A DNA stretch of 64,000 nt from Planktothrix agardhii NIES-204 (GTDB lineage: Bacteria > Cyanobacteriota > Cyanobacteriia > Cyanobacteriales > Microcoleaceae), in assembly GCA_003609755.1 (NCBI GenBank), contig AP017991.1:1567501-1631500 (forward strand). The letters run 5' to 3'. The notes below the pieces were generated by a model. It made no database searches. It was given only the letters and a program-made list of their open reading frames with translations, and had not been told where the DNA came from. A program made the translations under genes and the position numbers. This document shows positions 9,475 through 18,698 of this stretch, piece after piece. Positions within the stretch are counted from its first letter, which is position 1. Every line of letters starts with the position of its first letter.

Positions 9475-10194
9475 ATGGGTTTAAAGGCGGTTCTATTTGA
9501 TTTTAATGGAATTATTATTAATGATGAGTCCATTCATGAACGACTCATTGCCGAACTTTTGTTGACAGAAAACCTCCGTTCCCAACCTGATGAAATTCGC
9601 AAATTTTCTTTGGGAAGGAGCGATCGCGCCTGTTTAACCGACCTATTAACCTATCGAGATCGCGCTGTTACTAATGCCTATTTAGATCAGTTAATTGAAC
9701 GTAAATCTATTAGCTATCGCAATTATTTAGAACAATTAGCACAACTGCCCCTCTATCCAGGTTTGGAGAAATTGCTCCAACAGTTACAAGCGGCGGATCT
9801 GAAATTAGGAATTGTCACCGGGGCGTTATGGGCGGAAGTGGAATTGGTGTTAACTCGTAGTGGCTTGAAAGATTATTTTCCAATTATTGTGGCCGGGGAT
9901 GAGATTACCCTAAGTAAACCTGAACCGGAAGGCTATTTGTTAGGCCTGCAACGATTAAATCAGGCTTACCCTCACCTAAATTTACAGCCATCGGAATGTC
10001 TAGCCATAGAGGATACCTGCGTGGGGATCATGGCGGCGAGGCGGGCCGGAATGCAAGTTATCGGTGTCGCCCATACCTATCCCCTGCATATCCTGCAACG
10101 CTGGGCAAATTGGGCCGTTGATCAGTTCAGTGATCTGGAATTGGAGCGGATGCAAAAAATATTTTTACAGGAACCTTTGCAATCTCAGGTTTAG
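9475..10194 (+). CDS. HAD-family hydrolase, beta-phosphoglucomutase-like
   Basis: 239 residues from ATG at 9475. HAD motif I reads FDFNG: nucleophile Asp9 is present, but the +2 general acid/base Asp is Asn11. Motif II (VTGA), the Lys of motif III (LSKPEPEG) and acidic motif IV (AIEDTCVG) are present. The cap domain lies between residues 15 and 85. The family covers phosphoglycolate phosphatases and beta-phosphoglucomutases. The position next to the debranching enzyme suggests sugar-phosphate chemistry. The Asn replacement argues for altered or reduced phosphatase turnover unless it is conserved in orthologues. Confidence 0.75.
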   Translation: MGLKAVLFDFNGIIINDESIHERLIAELLLTENLRSQPDEIRKFSLGRSDRACLTDLLTYRDRAVTNAYLDQLIERKSISYRNYLEQLAQLPLYPGLEKLLQQLQAADLKLGIVTGALWAEVELVLTRSGLKDYFPIIVAGDEITLSKPEPEGYLLGLQRLNQAYPHLNLQPSECLAIEDTCVGIMAARRAGMQVIGVAHTYPLHILQRWANWAVDQFSDLELERMQKIFLQEPLQSQV

Positions 10195-10260
10195 TTATGT
10201 TAGGATAATATATTGGAGTCAAAGGTCATTCCTCACACTTTGATCCTTTGACTCGCACCA

Positions 10261-10333
10261 GGGGAATTAGCTCAGTTGGTAGAGTGCTGCGATCGCACCG
10301 CAGAGGTCAGGGGTTCGAATCCCCTATTCTCCA
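10261..10333 (+). tRNA. tRNA-Ala (anticodon CGC)
   Basis: Complete cloverleaf: acceptor GGGGAAT pairs with ATTCTCC (one G-T pair); anticodon stem CTGCG/CGCAG holds loop ATCGCAC with anticodon CGC, reading GCG; T arm AGGGG/CCCCT with loop TTCGAAT; discriminator A. CCA is not encoded. The HIP1 octamer GCGATCGC (10289-10296) falls inside the anticodon arm. Confidence 0.95.
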
Positions 10334-10493
10334 TTATTCTCGTTGGTATGCTAGGATCAACGCCAATCAAGTCCAGCTTGAAGTTTTATAATACTGCCTG
10401 CCACATCTATTCTTTGATTGATCGTTATCTCAAATACTGACATTTTTAAATCTAAATGAAAGTCATCACTTTTTTCAATGTTTTGATCAATAT

Positions 10494-10658
10494 AGGGTCA
10501 GTCAATGGCTAACTTTGAGTTTAGGAATAGCTTGTACCATCCCTTCCGATGAAATCTCCCCCTATGCCTTAATTGGGGCTGCGGATCAAGCCTTGTATCT
10601 AGCTAAACAGCAGGGACGCGCCTGCTATTATTGTGTTCAGGAAATGGCGGCTATCTAA
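10494..10658 (+). pseudogene. C-terminal relic of a GGDEF diguanylate cyclase
   Basis: The frame ending at TAA 10656-10658 reads LTLSLGIACTIPSD followed by AADQALYLAKQQGRACYY, the typical last third of a GGDEF domain. The GGDEF signature and everything upstream are absent, and no start or ribosome site is near. This is therefore a deletion remnant of a c-di-GMP synthase gene. It lies in the 529-base gap between tRNA-Ala and leuB. Confidence 0.8.
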
Positions 10659-10733
10659 AATTTTCCACCCTAGGGGAGTATCGTTTTTGAGGCCGTTATG
10701 ATAAAATACTGTTGTGATGAAATTTTGGGGACT

Positions 10734-10773
10734 GAGCGCTCTGTTGAACTGAAAGGGGGAGAGCGCTCTTTAT
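10734..10773 (+). terminator. Hairpin with T-rich tail (possible terminator)
   Basis: GAGCGCTCT at 10734-10742 is complementary to AGAGCGCTC at 10760-10768, followed by TTTATT. The 17-nt loop is larger than usual. It could end a transcript from the tRNA-Ala or relic region, or belong to an unannotated small RNA. Directly downstream (10798-10830) are tandem GGTAATA-like repeats. Confidence 0.45.
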
Positions 10774-10862
10774 TCTTGTGATCTTAGGGAATTACGAATG
10801 GGTAATAGGTAATAGGTAATGGGTAATAGAAAGAGTTTACCTCCCCTGCTCCCCCTGCTCCT

Positions 10863-10881
10863 CTATTTAGGATTGCTATAG
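10863..10881. repeat. 19-bp dispersed repeat at the leuB 3' end
   Basis: CTATTTAGGATTGCTATAG here is found again, exactly and in inverted orientation, at 53151-53169, where it ends the Wza fragment. In both places it supplies a stop codon to a minus-strand reading frame. It also encodes the last residues (YSNPK) of LeuB. Confidence 0.75.
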
Positions 10882-11966
10882 TTTTCTTCTAGGGCTTTTA
10901 ACAATATTTCTCCTATTTGCTGACAACCGACTAATTTCATCCCCTCAGACATAATATCACCAGTCCGATATCCCCAATCTAAGACTTTTAAAACCGCATT
11001 TTCTAGTTTATCCGCCGCCACGGGTTGATCTAAACCATAGCGTAACATCATCGCTGCGCTAAGGACTTGGGCAAGGGGATTAGCCTTATCCTGTCCCGCA
11101 ATATCGGGGGCTGAACCATGAACGGGTTCAAACACCCCAGGGCCAGATTCCCCCAAACTAGCAGACGGTAACATCCCGATACTTCCAGTTAACATAGCCG
11201 CAGCATCGGAGAGAATATCACCAAATAAATTCCCCGTCACGATCGTATCAAACTGTTTCGGGGCGCGAACTAACTGCATAGCCGCGTTATCAACATACAA
11301 ATGAGATAGTTCAATATCGGGGTATTCAGAGGCAAGTAAGATAATCCGATCTCGCCATAACTGAGACACATCTAAGACATTTGCCTTATCCACAGAACAA
11401 AGTCTCCCCCGACGTTTCCGGGCGGTTTCAAATCCGACACGGCCAATCCGATCAATCTCAGATTCGGTATAGGCCATCGTATTAACACCCCGTTTTTCCC
11501 CGGTTTCCGTCTGAAAAATGCCCTTGGGTTGTCCAAAATAAATCCCCCCAGTAAGTTCGCGGACAACCATAATATCTACCCCTTCCACCACTTCTTTTTT
11601 CAAAGAAGAAGTATCAATTAAATGAGGCAAAATGGTAGCGGGACGCAAATTAGCAAATAATTTTAATCCAGCGCGTAACCCTAATAACCCGGTTTCTGGC
11701 CGTTGATGGCGGGGTAAATTGTCCCATTTGTATCCGCCAATCGCCGCTAACAGCACCGCATCACTCTTGAGACAATGTTCTAAGGTTTCTGGGGGAAGGG
11801 GTTCTCCGGTGGCGTCAATGGCAGCCCCTCCCATCAATGCTTGGTGAAAATCGAAAGTAATATTCAGTTGGTTGCCAACGACTTTTAACGCATCGACCGC
11901 CACCGCTATAATTTCAGGGCCGATTCCATCGCCAGGAAGGAGAGTAATGCGGTAGTTTTGACTCAT
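10863..11966 (-). CDS. leuB: 3-isopropylmalate dehydrogenase
   Basis: 367 residues, the usual length. It oxidatively decarboxylates 3-isopropylmalate in leucine biosynthesis, using NAD. Motifs seen: [11 protein letters not shown] at the N-terminus; LRPATILP and the arginines that bind the malate carboxylate; [14 protein letters not shown]; the metal-binding DAAAM region; and [16 protein letters not shown] for NAD binding. The last few residues derive from a dispersed 19-bp repeat, so the native C-terminus may differ slightly. Confidence 0.95.
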   Translation of the reverse strand: MSQNYRITLLPGDGIGPEIIAVAVDALKVVGNQLNITFDFHQALMGGAAIDATGEPLPPETLEHCLKSDAVLLAAIGGYKWDNLPRHQRPETGLLGLRAGLKLFANLRPATILPHLIDTSSLKKEVVEGVDIMVVRELTGGIYFGQPKGIFQTETGEKRGVNTMAYTESEIDRIGRVGFETARKRRGRLCSVDKANVLDVSQLWRDRIILLASEYPDIELSHLYVDNAAMQLVRAPKQFDTIVTGNLFGDILSDAAAMLTGSIGMLPSASLGESGPGVFEPVHGSAPDIAGQDKANPLAQVLSAAMMLRYGLDQPVAADKLENAVLKVLDWGYRTGDIMSEGMKLVGCQQIGEILLKALEENYSNPK

Positions 11967-12165
11967 AATCCTAAGAAAACAAAACAGACTAGTTTAGACG
12001 AGGGTGAACCGGGTTAGCGATCGCCCAGCCTCCAAATATAGCATTCTTTTATGAAAAAATATCATGTTTAGTTTAAAATAGGAAGTGGGAAATTAAACAT
12101 TTTTAGACAAGAGATTTTAGAACTCGACCAATAACGGAATTAAACCAGTTAAGGAGGACAAGAAT

Positions 12166-12639
12166 ATGGCCTATCAAAAAATTTTAGTATCAATTGATCG
12201 AACTCCCCCAGCAGAGTTTGTTTTTGATCAAGCTTTACAACTAGCCAAACTGTACGAAAGTCAGTTAAAGCTGTTTCATTGTATTAGTGTATCACCGATG
12301 ATTTTGGGTTCTCCGGGGGATTTATATGGTCAACGGTTAAACCAAGTCGCACAAATTCAACATGAATTAATTGAAAAAGAAATTAATCAAGTCTCTGGGT
12401 GGTTAGCCACCTTTGTTAGTTATGCTCAACAGCAGGGAGTTTCTATTGAAACGGAATATCAAGTGGGAGAAGCGGGATATTGGATACGAGAAATGACTAA
12501 AAAATGGGGTGCTGATTTAGTGATTGTGGGCAGACGCAACCGTTCAGAATTGGCAGAATTGTTTTTAGGGAGTGTGAGTAATTATGTGGTTCATCATGTC
12601 AAATGTTCCGTATTAGTTGTACAGCAACCTGAAGATTAA
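12166..12639 (+). CDS. Universal stress protein (UspA family)
   Basis: 157-residue single-domain USP. It shows the N-terminal ILVSIDRTPPAEF nucleotide-binding Asp and the C-terminal VGRRNRSELAELFLGSVSNYV loop, equivalent to the ATP-binding G-2x-G-9x-G(S/T) motif, so ATP binding is likely. A strong AAGGAGG lies 10 nt before the ATG. It is convergent with an antiporter gene whose own tail resembles USP domains. Confidence 0.9.
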   Translation: MAYQKILVSIDRTPPAEFVFDQALQLAKLYESQLKLFHCISVSPMILGSPGDLYGQRLNQVAQIQHELIEKEINQVSGWLATFVSYAQQQGVSIETEYQVGEAGYWIREMTKKWGADLVIVGRRNRSELAELFLGSVSNYVVHHVKCSVLVVQQPED

Positions 12640-12663
12640 AAGAATTAATTTTAATTGATTGTA

Positions 12664-12690
12664 GAGACGAGCCACGGCGCGTCTCTTTTT
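12664..12690 (+). terminator. Rho-independent terminator after the usp gene
   Basis: GAGACG pairs with CGTCTC around an inner GCC/GGC, followed directly by five Ts. It lies between two convergent genes and closes the usp transcript. Confidence 0.75.
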
Positions 12691-12713
12691 CTATTTCTCT
12701 TTTTCTATTTCTC

Positions 12714-14789
12714 CTATTCGTGGGGTTCTCCAAATAGAATCATCGAACAAGGAAGTTGATGAATTACTGCACTGGTGACGCTACTGACTTCCAAACCTCC
12801 GGCGGTGCGGCGACGTTGCGATCGCAATATAATCAGATCAATCTGTTGGGTTTCTGATAAAATTACAGCAGACACATTATTAGAAGAAATAATTTTCAGA
12901 TCCGATTGAACTTTGGGGCCAGCATTGTGTAAAATCTGATTGAGTTCACCTTGAATTGTGGCAATTTGTTCCGGTTGAGCTTGAGCCGAACAAACGTGCA
13001 ATACCGTAATTTTTGCTTGGTTAGTATCGGCTAAAAGTTGAGCAAAACGAATCGTGCGAATAGTTTGTACGGTTAAGGTTTTAACAGGAACTAAAATTGT
13101 TTTAATCGCCAGAGGCTCTTTTAATAAGTCCATGACTGCGACCGGACAATGACTAGACCAAAATACACTGTCAATCAGATTTCCAAATAGTCGGGTTCTC
13201 AATCCCGTATTTTGACTCCATCCCATAATAATTAGACTGGCATTTTGTTCACAAGCCGTGCGCACAATTCCCGTTGCCACATCACTATCAATTCTAACTT
13301 GTGGCTTGGTTTCTACATTAAATTCCCGCCCAACTTTTAAGGCTTGATTCAGCAGGATTCGACTATTAATTAATGCTAATTGTAATTTCGGTTCATCCAA
13401 ATGAATCTGGGCTTGGGTTGCAATTGATAGCGGAATAATTCCCCCCGATTCATGACGAGCGATTAACGCTGCCATTTCAATTAAATAGCGTTCTGTATTG
13501 GGGTTAGAAACCGGAACAACAACCCTAAAGAGAGAGGCAGATTCGGCGATAGAAACTTGAGAGCGATTTTCCCACCATAATAGGGATTCAGAGGTTTCTA
13601 ATAAGGGAATAGTCAAGCGTAATTTCGGAGCGAATTTCTGGGTTAATAATGGCCCCAAAGTGGAAGTAACAACCATCATCACAATCACACTATTAAAAAT
13701 AGCTTCTGTGAGTAATCCCACTTGTAAACCGACTAAGGTAGCAGCTAAGGTGGCAGCAACTTGGGGTAGAGATAATGACCACATCACCATGGTTTCATCC
13801 CAGTTATAACGATAAAGTTTTTTGGCAATCCAAGCGGCAATAAATTTACTCCCAATTAATCCTAAAACAATAGATAAGGTTAGTTCCGAACTATTGATGA
13901 GGGTAGAAATAAAAACCGGAACATTTAATAATAGTCCCATAGCTACAAAGAAAAAGGGAATAAATAATACACTCCCCAGAAATTCCACTTTTTCTTTAAC
14001 CGGGCTATTTCCCACCACTTCATTAATGGCTAATCCGGCTAAAAATGCTCCCACAATCATATCTACTTTAATAATTTGCGCTCCCACAGATGCCACAAAT
14101 AAAACCATGAGAACAAATAGAAATTGATTACTTTCATCATCTCCCGTGCGTTGGAAATAGATTTTTCCCAAACGACTAAATCCTAATAAAACAATTGCTG
14201 AATAAATTCCCAATAATGAAAATTGCCAAATTAATCCCTGGAAAGTAAACTCACCCGCATTAATTGAAACACAAATGGCTAAGACAAATAAAGCACTGAT
14301 ATCAGTAAAGACAGTTGCCCCAATGGTAACCACAACCGATTCCGCTTCCACTAATCCCAACCGTTGAATAATGGGATAACCAATGGGAGTATGGGAGGAT
14401 AAAATAGAACCCATTAAAATAGCAGAATTCAGCCCAAATCCAAAGGCAAAAGCCACTAACATCCCAGTGATTAGGGGAACAATAAATGTCGCTAATCCAA
14501 AGCCAAGAGAACGATGTTTATTTTTATGAAATTGTTCAAGATCAATTTCTAATCCCGCTACAAATAGTAAATAAACTTTACCAATATCTGAAAACAGTTT
14601 CATCGTTTCAGAAGTGGGTTCTAATAAATGTAATCCATTGGGCCCTAAAGCGACTCCTGCGATTAATAATCCGACGAGTCCCGGTAATCTTAATCGTTCA
14701 AACCAAGGAGGAATCGCCAGGGAAACTAATAATAAAATTGTGAAGGAAACAATTGGGCTATCAGGAAGCCAATTCAGGAATTGAGACAT
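12714..14789 (-). CDS. CPA2-type cation:proton antiporter with USP-like tail
   Basis: 691 residues. About residues 1-395 form the many-helix exchanger domain of the Na+/H+ (Kef/NapA-like) family: LRLPGLVGLLIAGVALGPNG at the start, SSHTPIG midway and ALPQVAATLAATL-like helices later. About residues 410-690 are soluble and resemble two universal-stress domains (MGWSQNTGLRTRLFGNLIDSV, then ILRSQRRRTAG), probably a regulatory nucleotide-binding module. It should exchange Na+ or K+ for H+ across the inner membrane. The ion is not decidable from sequence. Confidence 0.85.
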   Translation of the reverse strand: MSQFLNWLPDSPIVSFTILLLVSLAIPPWFERLRLPGLVGLLIAGVALGPNGLHLLEPTSETMKLFSDIGKVYLLFVAGLEIDLEQFHKNKHRSLGFGLATFIVPLITGMLVAFAFGFGLNSAILMGSILSSHTPIGYPIIQRLGLVEAESVVVTIGATVFTDISALFVLAICVSINAGEFTFQGLIWQFSLLGIYSAIVLLGFSRLGKIYFQRTGDDESNQFLFVLMVLFVASVGAQIIKVDMIVGAFLAGLAINEVVGNSPVKEKVEFLGSVLFIPFFFVAMGLLLNVPVFISTLINSSELTLSIVLGLIGSKFIAAWIAKKLYRYNWDETMVMWSLSLPQVAATLAATLVGLQVGLLTEAIFNSVIVMMVVTSTLGPLLTQKFAPKLRLTIPLLETSESLLWWENRSQVSIAESASLFRVVVPVSNPNTERYLIEMAALIARHESGGIIPLSIATQAQIHLDEPKLQLALINSRILLNQALKVGREFNVETKPQVRIDSDVATGIVRTACEQNASLIIMGWSQNTGLRTRLFGNLIDSVFWSSHCPVAVMDLLKEPLAIKTILVPVKTLTVQTIRTIRFAQLLADTNQAKITVLHVCSAQAQPEQIATIQGELNQILHNAGPKVQSDLKIISSNNVSAVILSETQQIDLIILRSQRRRTAGGLEVSSVTSAVIHQLPCSMILFGEPHE

Positions 14790-14806
14790 AAGTATTCAGT
14801 ATTAGA

Positions 14807-14841
14807 CATTCTAGCGACTGCTATACCATTCTAGCGACTGC
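14807..14841. repeat. Two direct copies of CATTCTAGCGACTGC
   Basis: The 15-mer occurs at 14807-14821 and 14827-14841, with a 20-bp period, just upstream of the antiporter gene on its promoter side. A related GGCGACTGCTATAAC sequence occurs near 22768, so it may be a dispersed element rather than an operator. Confidence 0.5.
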
Positions 14842-14873
14842 GATAATCATGAACTCCAGCCCTAGTATCAAGC

Positions 14874-14907
14874 AAAAAAACCTGATTTCTGAATCAGAAA
14901 CCAGGTT
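14874..14907 (-). terminator. Rho-independent terminator of the rplJ-rplL operon
   Basis: On the minus strand, AACCTGGTTTCTGA folds back on TCAGAAATCAGGTT with one mismatch and is followed by a run of seven or more Ts. It lies 38 bases after the rplL stop codon. Confidence 0.9.
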
Positions 14908-14945
14908 AGGGATGAATAAAAAACTAAAACAAAACTCCGTTAAAA

Positions 14946-15332
14946 CTATTTAATGGAAGCTTTAGCACCAGCTTCCTCAAGTTTTTTCTTGGTGTTTTCA
15001 GCGTCATCTTTACTAGTAGCTTGTTGAACCGCTTTGGGTGCTGCTTCCACTAAATCTTTAGCTTCTTTCAGACCTAAACCAGTCAGTTCACGCACCACTT
15101 TCAGAATGGCAATTTTCTTATCAGCAGGGAATTCTTCCAAGATGACATCAAATTCAGTTTTTTCTTCAACTTCTTCCACAGGGGCTGCTGCACCAGGAGC
15201 AACCATCGCAACACCCACAGGAGCCGCGGCGCTCACACCAAAAGCTTCTTCAATTTGTTTGACTAATTCAGACGCTTCTAACAGCGTTAAAGATTTCAGT
15301 TGTTCCAGAATTTGATCAGTAGTTGCAGACAT
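14946..15332 (-). CDS. rplL: Ribosomal protein L7/L12
   Basis: 128 residues. The N-terminal dimerisation helix (residues 1-35), an Ala/Pro/Val-rich hinge (about 36-55), and the C-terminal domain beginning [16 protein letters not shown] and ending [11 protein letters not shown]-like are all intact. It forms the flexible stalk that recruits translation GTPases. It is last in the secE-nusG-rplKAJL cluster, 64 nt after rplJ, and is followed by a strong terminator. Confidence 0.97.
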   Translation of the reverse strand: MSATTDQILEQLKSLTLLEASELVKQIEEAFGVSAAAPVGVAMVAPGAAAPVEEVEEKTEFDVILEEFPADKKIAILKVVRELTGLGLKEAKDLVEAAPKAVQQATSKDDAENTKKKLEEAGAKASIK

Positions 15333-15396
15333 TTCTTAAACTCCTAGACAATGTAACGGTTTGTATTTGAGACTTGTTGCCAAAGCCAGATAAAAA

Positions 15397-15945
15397 CTAA
15401 GCAGCTTCGTCGTTTGAGCCATCTTGATCTTTTTCGACATAGGCGTTAAGTGCCCTTGCCAAAGATCCCGGAACCTCGTTGATACCGACGGCCAGTTGAG
15501 TCGCCACACCATTGATAGCCCCAGCAATTTGAGCCATAAGTTGCTCTTTGGAGGGTAAATCTCCTAATGCTTTAACGTCACTTTCACTCAGCAGCCTGCC
15601 TTCCATGACGCCGCCGCGAACTTCCGTCTTTTTAGAAACCTTTTGGAAGGCTTGGTAGGCTTTGATGGCACTACCGAAGTCTTCCTTGATTAATAAAAAG
15701 GCGTTAGAACCCTTGAGCAACCCATTCAACGGCTCCCAGTTGCTTTGACCTTGAATGGCAATTCGCATTAAGGTATTTTTTGTTACCTTGCAAACACTAC
15801 CTGAAGGACGCAACTGTTGCCGTAAATTAGTGATTTCTGCAACGGACAGACCGTTATAGTCAATCACAATAGCCAGTTGTGAATCTTTAAGGGTTTCCTT
15901 AAGTTCAGCAACAATTTCTTGTTTATTTTCTAGGGTTCTTCCCAT
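15397..15945 (-). CDS. rplJ: Ribosomal protein L10
   Basis: 182 residues from ATG at 15945, which gives the family start [12 protein letters not shown]; an in-frame ATG at 15969 would add eight atypical residues. A GGAGG lies about 10 nt ahead. L10 anchors the L7/L12 stalk to 23S rRNA; the N-terminal globular domain and the C-terminal stalk-binding helix are present. An upstream leader of about 400 nt with a terminator-like hairpin suggests autogenous or attenuation control. Confidence 0.95.
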   Translation of the reverse strand: MGRTLENKQEIVAELKETLKDSQLAIVIDYNGLSVAEITNLRQQLRPSGSVCKVTKNTLMRIAIQGQSNWEPLNGLLKGSNAFLLIKEDFGSAIKAYQAFQKVSKKTEVRGGVMEGRLLSESDVKALGDLPSKEQLMAQIAGAINGVATQLAVGINEVPGSLARALNAYVEKDQDGSNDEAA

Positions 15946-16358
15946 TCTTGTTGAACCTCCGTGTAGCATTGCAGCCCATTTTCATCTCCTCAAGGCGATG
16001 TAATGATCCACAACGGTTGACTCCTTCCCCGATAAAACAGCAGCGATTTCGCCATAAAAAACCTCGGTTTTTTCACCGAGGTCAAAACTTAAAACTTAAA
16101 CATAAATCATCAACACAGACAGATTAATTGGGTCTGTAACCTGATTGTTTAGCTTTAAACTTATTGAACCTCGGCAGGAAATTAAGCGTTTCGCCCCTGC
16201 TGTCTGCGGTGAGTTAGTCGTTTATTGGTTTAAATACGCAGCCTTTAATCATTGCATATTTTATGGGATTTGTCAACCCCCAATTCCGACTAGATCACCA
16301 AGGAAATCAGAACATCCTCTAGGCGAATTACACCCACAGGATGGCTGAAATCCTTAGA
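15946..16358 (-). promoter_or_regulatory. Long rplJ leader (probable L10-controlled region)
   Basis: 413 bases separate rplA from rplJ, in contrast to the tight spacing of the rest of the cluster. In many bacteria this position holds the L10 leader bound by the L10-L12 complex. I did not model the fold; the call rests on position, length and the internal hairpin at 16055-16082. Confidence 0.5.
16055..16082 (-). terminator. Terminator/attenuator between rplA and rplJ
   Basis: On the minus strand, ACCTCGGT and ACCGAGGT enclose a six-base loop and run straight into a T tract. The hairpin lies about 110 nt before the rplJ start and 280 nt after rplA. It could stop readthrough from rplKA or attenuate rplJL. 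Confidence 0.8.
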
Positions 16359-17075
16359 TTAAACGATGTCCGCAATTTTCAGTTCTCGCAGTGCCGTAAT
16401 ATCCACTTCAATTGACGGCCCCATCGTAGACGCGACAAACACACTACGCCAGTAACGACCCTTAGCCCCAGAAGGACGGTTGCGGTCAATACACTCTTGC
16501 AGAGTGGATAGGTTCACCAGCAAATCTGCTGCGGAGAATGCAGTTTTCCCAAACATAACGTGAACGATGCCGGTACGATCAGCCCGAAATTCTAACTTCC
16601 CAGCCTTAAATTCGGCGATCGCCTTTGCCACATCCGTTGTCACCGTTCCCCCTTTAGGAGAAGGCATTAAGCCCTTCGGCCCCAATAAACGCCCCAGTTT
16701 CGCCACTTGAGGCATCATATCCGGCGTGGCAATTAAGCAATCAAAATCCAGCATTCCCTTCTGGATATCATTAATTAAATCTTCAGATCCAACAACATCA
16801 GCCCCGGCTGCTTGAGCTTCGGTGACTTTTTCCCCTTTTGCTAATACCGCCACCCGGATCACTTGACCCGTACCTTTGGGTAAGCTCACCGTTGTTCGGA
16901 GTTGTTGGTCGGTATATTTGGGGTCAATACCTAAACGAATATGGGCTTCGGCTGATTCAGGAAACTTAGCTGTAGCGGTTTCCTTCAACAGATTAATCGC
17001 CTCTAAAGGTTCGTAAGGTCGGTCTTCAACCTTTTTTCTGAGTTCTCGTAATCGACGGGATTCTTGTCTTGCCAT
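16359..17075 (-). CDS. rplA: Ribosomal protein L1
   Basis: 238 residues, the normal length. It binds 23S rRNA at the E-site stalk and, in known systems, represses its own mRNA. Seen: the N-terminal basic helix [46 protein letters not shown], the L1 signature; and [15 protein letters not shown] near the end. It follows rplK after a 161-base gap with no recognised feature. Confidence 0.97.
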   Translation of the reverse strand: MARQESRRLRELRKKVEDRPYEPLEAINLLKETATAKFPESAEAHIRLGIDPKYTDQQLRTTVSLPKGTGQVIRVAVLAKGEKVTEAQAAGADVVGSEDLINDIQKGMLDFDCLIATPDMMPQVAKLGRLLGPKGLMPSPKGGTVTTDVAKAIAEFKAGKLEFRADRTGIVHVMFGKTAFSAADLLVNLSTLQECIDRNRPSGAKGRYWRSVFVASTMGPSIEVDITALRELKIADIV

Positions 17076-17236
17076 TCTATTCTATATCTCCTGGGGTGAT
17101 AACGAAGATGTACCTCTCCCCCAATAAAGGGTTAACGGAAATTCCCTAAACTACTAGGAATTCATTGACTTGTTGCCAATAGGCTACTTATTGAGACCAC
17201 CAACAGTTTGAATGCCGTGATCAGTCACAAATAAGC

Positions 17237-17662
17237 TTAATCAACAACGGTCACACCCATATTGCGGGCGGTTCCAGCCACAATTTTCATGGCCGCTTCC
17301 ACATCATTCGCATTTAAGTCGGGCATTTTGGTTTCTGCAATTTCTCGTAACTGAGCTTGCGTAATTTGGCCAACTTTCTTGCGGTTCGGTTCTCCCGATC
17401 CCCGTTCAACTCCAGCGGCTTTACGAATTAATACCGAAGCCGGAGGAGTCTTGAGAACAAAGGTAAAACTCCGGTCTTCAAAAACCGAAATTTCTACCGG
17501 AACTACAAGACCTACTTTATCTGCGGTTCTGGCGTTATACTCTTTGCAAAACGCCATAATATTCACCCCATGTTGACCCAAGGCTGGGCCAATTGGGGGT
17601 GCAGGGTTGGCTTTGCCCGCAGTAATTGCCAACTTAATAACTGCTACAACTTTCTTTGCCAT
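17237..17662 (-). CDS. rplK: Ribosomal protein L11
   Basis: 141 residues. The N-terminal domain [21 protein letters not shown] and the C-terminal 23S-binding domain with [16 protein letters not shown] and MGVTVVD are complete. It forms the GTPase-associated centre with L10. The start lies 3 nt after the nusG stop codon, so the two are translationally close. Confidence 0.97.
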   Translation of the reverse strand: MAKKVVAVIKLAITAGKANPAPPIGPALGQHGVNIMAFCKEYNARTADKVGLVVPVEISVFEDRSFTFVLKTPPASVLIRKAAGVERGSGEPNRKKVGQITQAQLREIAETKMPDLNANDVEAAMKIVAGTARNMGVTVVD

Positions 17663-17665
17663 TCC

Positions 17666-18340
17666 TTAGCCTTGTTTTTCAACCTGATTAAACTCTAATT
17701 CTACTGGAGTATCCCGTCCAAAAATCGAAAGTAGAGCTTTAAGCTTACTCCGCTCTGGACTAACTTCAATCACATCTCCTTCAAAGTCTTTAAAAGGCCC
17801 TGAAAGCACGGTGATATGATCCCCAATCGCCATTGCTGCCTTGACAATCGGTTCCTGTTGTTGCGCTTGTCTGAAGATTCGTTCCACCTCAGCATTGCTC
17901 AGTGGTAGAGGTTTAACGTGACCTCGACCCCGACCGGAATGCCGTTTTTGTTCCGCCCCAACGAAGTTGATAACGTGCGGTGTGTTCTTGACCACCTGCC
18001 AAGCTTCATCGTCAATTTCCCAGCGATTGAGTTCGTTATTCCATTTTAGTCTCATCTGGATAAGAACATAACCTGGAAATACTTTCTCCTCACCATGTTG
18101 ACGACTGCCATCTTTCCGCAGTTTAATCATTGGGGTGTGGGGAATTTCCACCTTCAAAATTCGTTCCGCAACATCTAGGGTTTGTACCCGTTGTTCCAGG
18201 TTCGCTTTGACTCGTTTTTCACAGCCAGAAGCTACCTGAACAGCATACCAACGTCGCTCTCCGTGTGAAAACTCCTGGGAACGTTCGTCCGTATCTGCCA
18301 TGAGGTCTGAATGTTGTGATTCGTCTGATGTAAAAGTCAT
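17666..18340 (-). CDS. nusG: Transcription termination/antitermination factor NusG
   Basis: About 224 residues. The ATG at 18340 overlaps the secE stop codon in an ATGA arrangement, which decides the start over an in-frame ATG at 18364. The NGN domain begins ERRWYAVQVASGCEKRVKANLEQR. The C-terminal KOW domain carries VLSGPFKDFEGDVIEVSPERSK. It binds RNA polymerase and promotes processivity and ribosome coupling. The acidic N-terminal 25 residues are longer than in E. coli. Confidence 0.95.
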   Translation of the reverse strand: MTFTSDESQHSDLMADTDERSQEFSHGERRWYAVQVASGCEKRVKANLEQRVQTLDVAERILKVEIPHTPMIKLRKDGSRQHGEEKVFPGYVLIQMRLKWNNELNRWEIDDEAWQVVKNTPHVINFVGAEQKRHSGRGRGHVKPLPLSNAEVERIFRQAQQQEPIVKAAMAIGDHITVLSGPFKDFEGDVIEVSPERSKLKALLSIFGRDTPVELEFNQVEKQG

Positions 18341-18567
18341 CCGAAGATTTGCCCCGACGCCCAACGAAGGAAGTTGTCTGCTAAATAGATCAAGCTAGCC
18401 GAGAGAGTGATCATCAACAATACCCCTGCCGACTCACTCAGTAGTTGCTGTCGGCCAGGCCAGACCACTTTGTCTAATTCCTCTTTCGTTTCTTTGAGGA
18501 ACGTAGAAGCGTTAAAGCCAGAAGTCGTTCCTTCAATTGCAACTTCTTCTTTCTTGTTGACCACCAT
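18337..18567 (-). CDS. secE: Preprotein translocase subunit SecE
   Basis: About 76 residues from ATG at 18567, which has GGGGAG four bases ahead; an upstream ATG at 18636 would add 23 atypical residues. The amphipathic helix FLKETKEELDKVVWPGRQQLL is the SecE signature, and one membrane helix (GVLLMITLSASLIYLADNF) follows. It clamps SecY in the inner or thylakoid membrane. The gene overlaps nusG by 4 nt, and both follow tRNA-Trp. Confidence 0.92.
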   Translation of the reverse strand: MVVNKKEEVAIEGTTSGFNASTFLKETKEELDKVVWPGRQQLLSESAGVLLMITLSASLIYLADNFLRWASGQIFG

Positions 18568-18698
18568 GAACTCCCCTTGCGATCTTACGGTATCTGATCC
18601 TGATCTTAGCTCGAAGATGGTCACACAGCCGCCCAAACTTTTAAAACTATCATACTGAACCCATCAACACAATGTCCCGATTTGTTGCTTTTCGGAAC

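Noticed and set aside
10680-10775. Possible small RNA with its own promoter before the hairpin
   Set aside because: No -35/-10 pair with acceptable spacing was found, so only the hairpin is listed.
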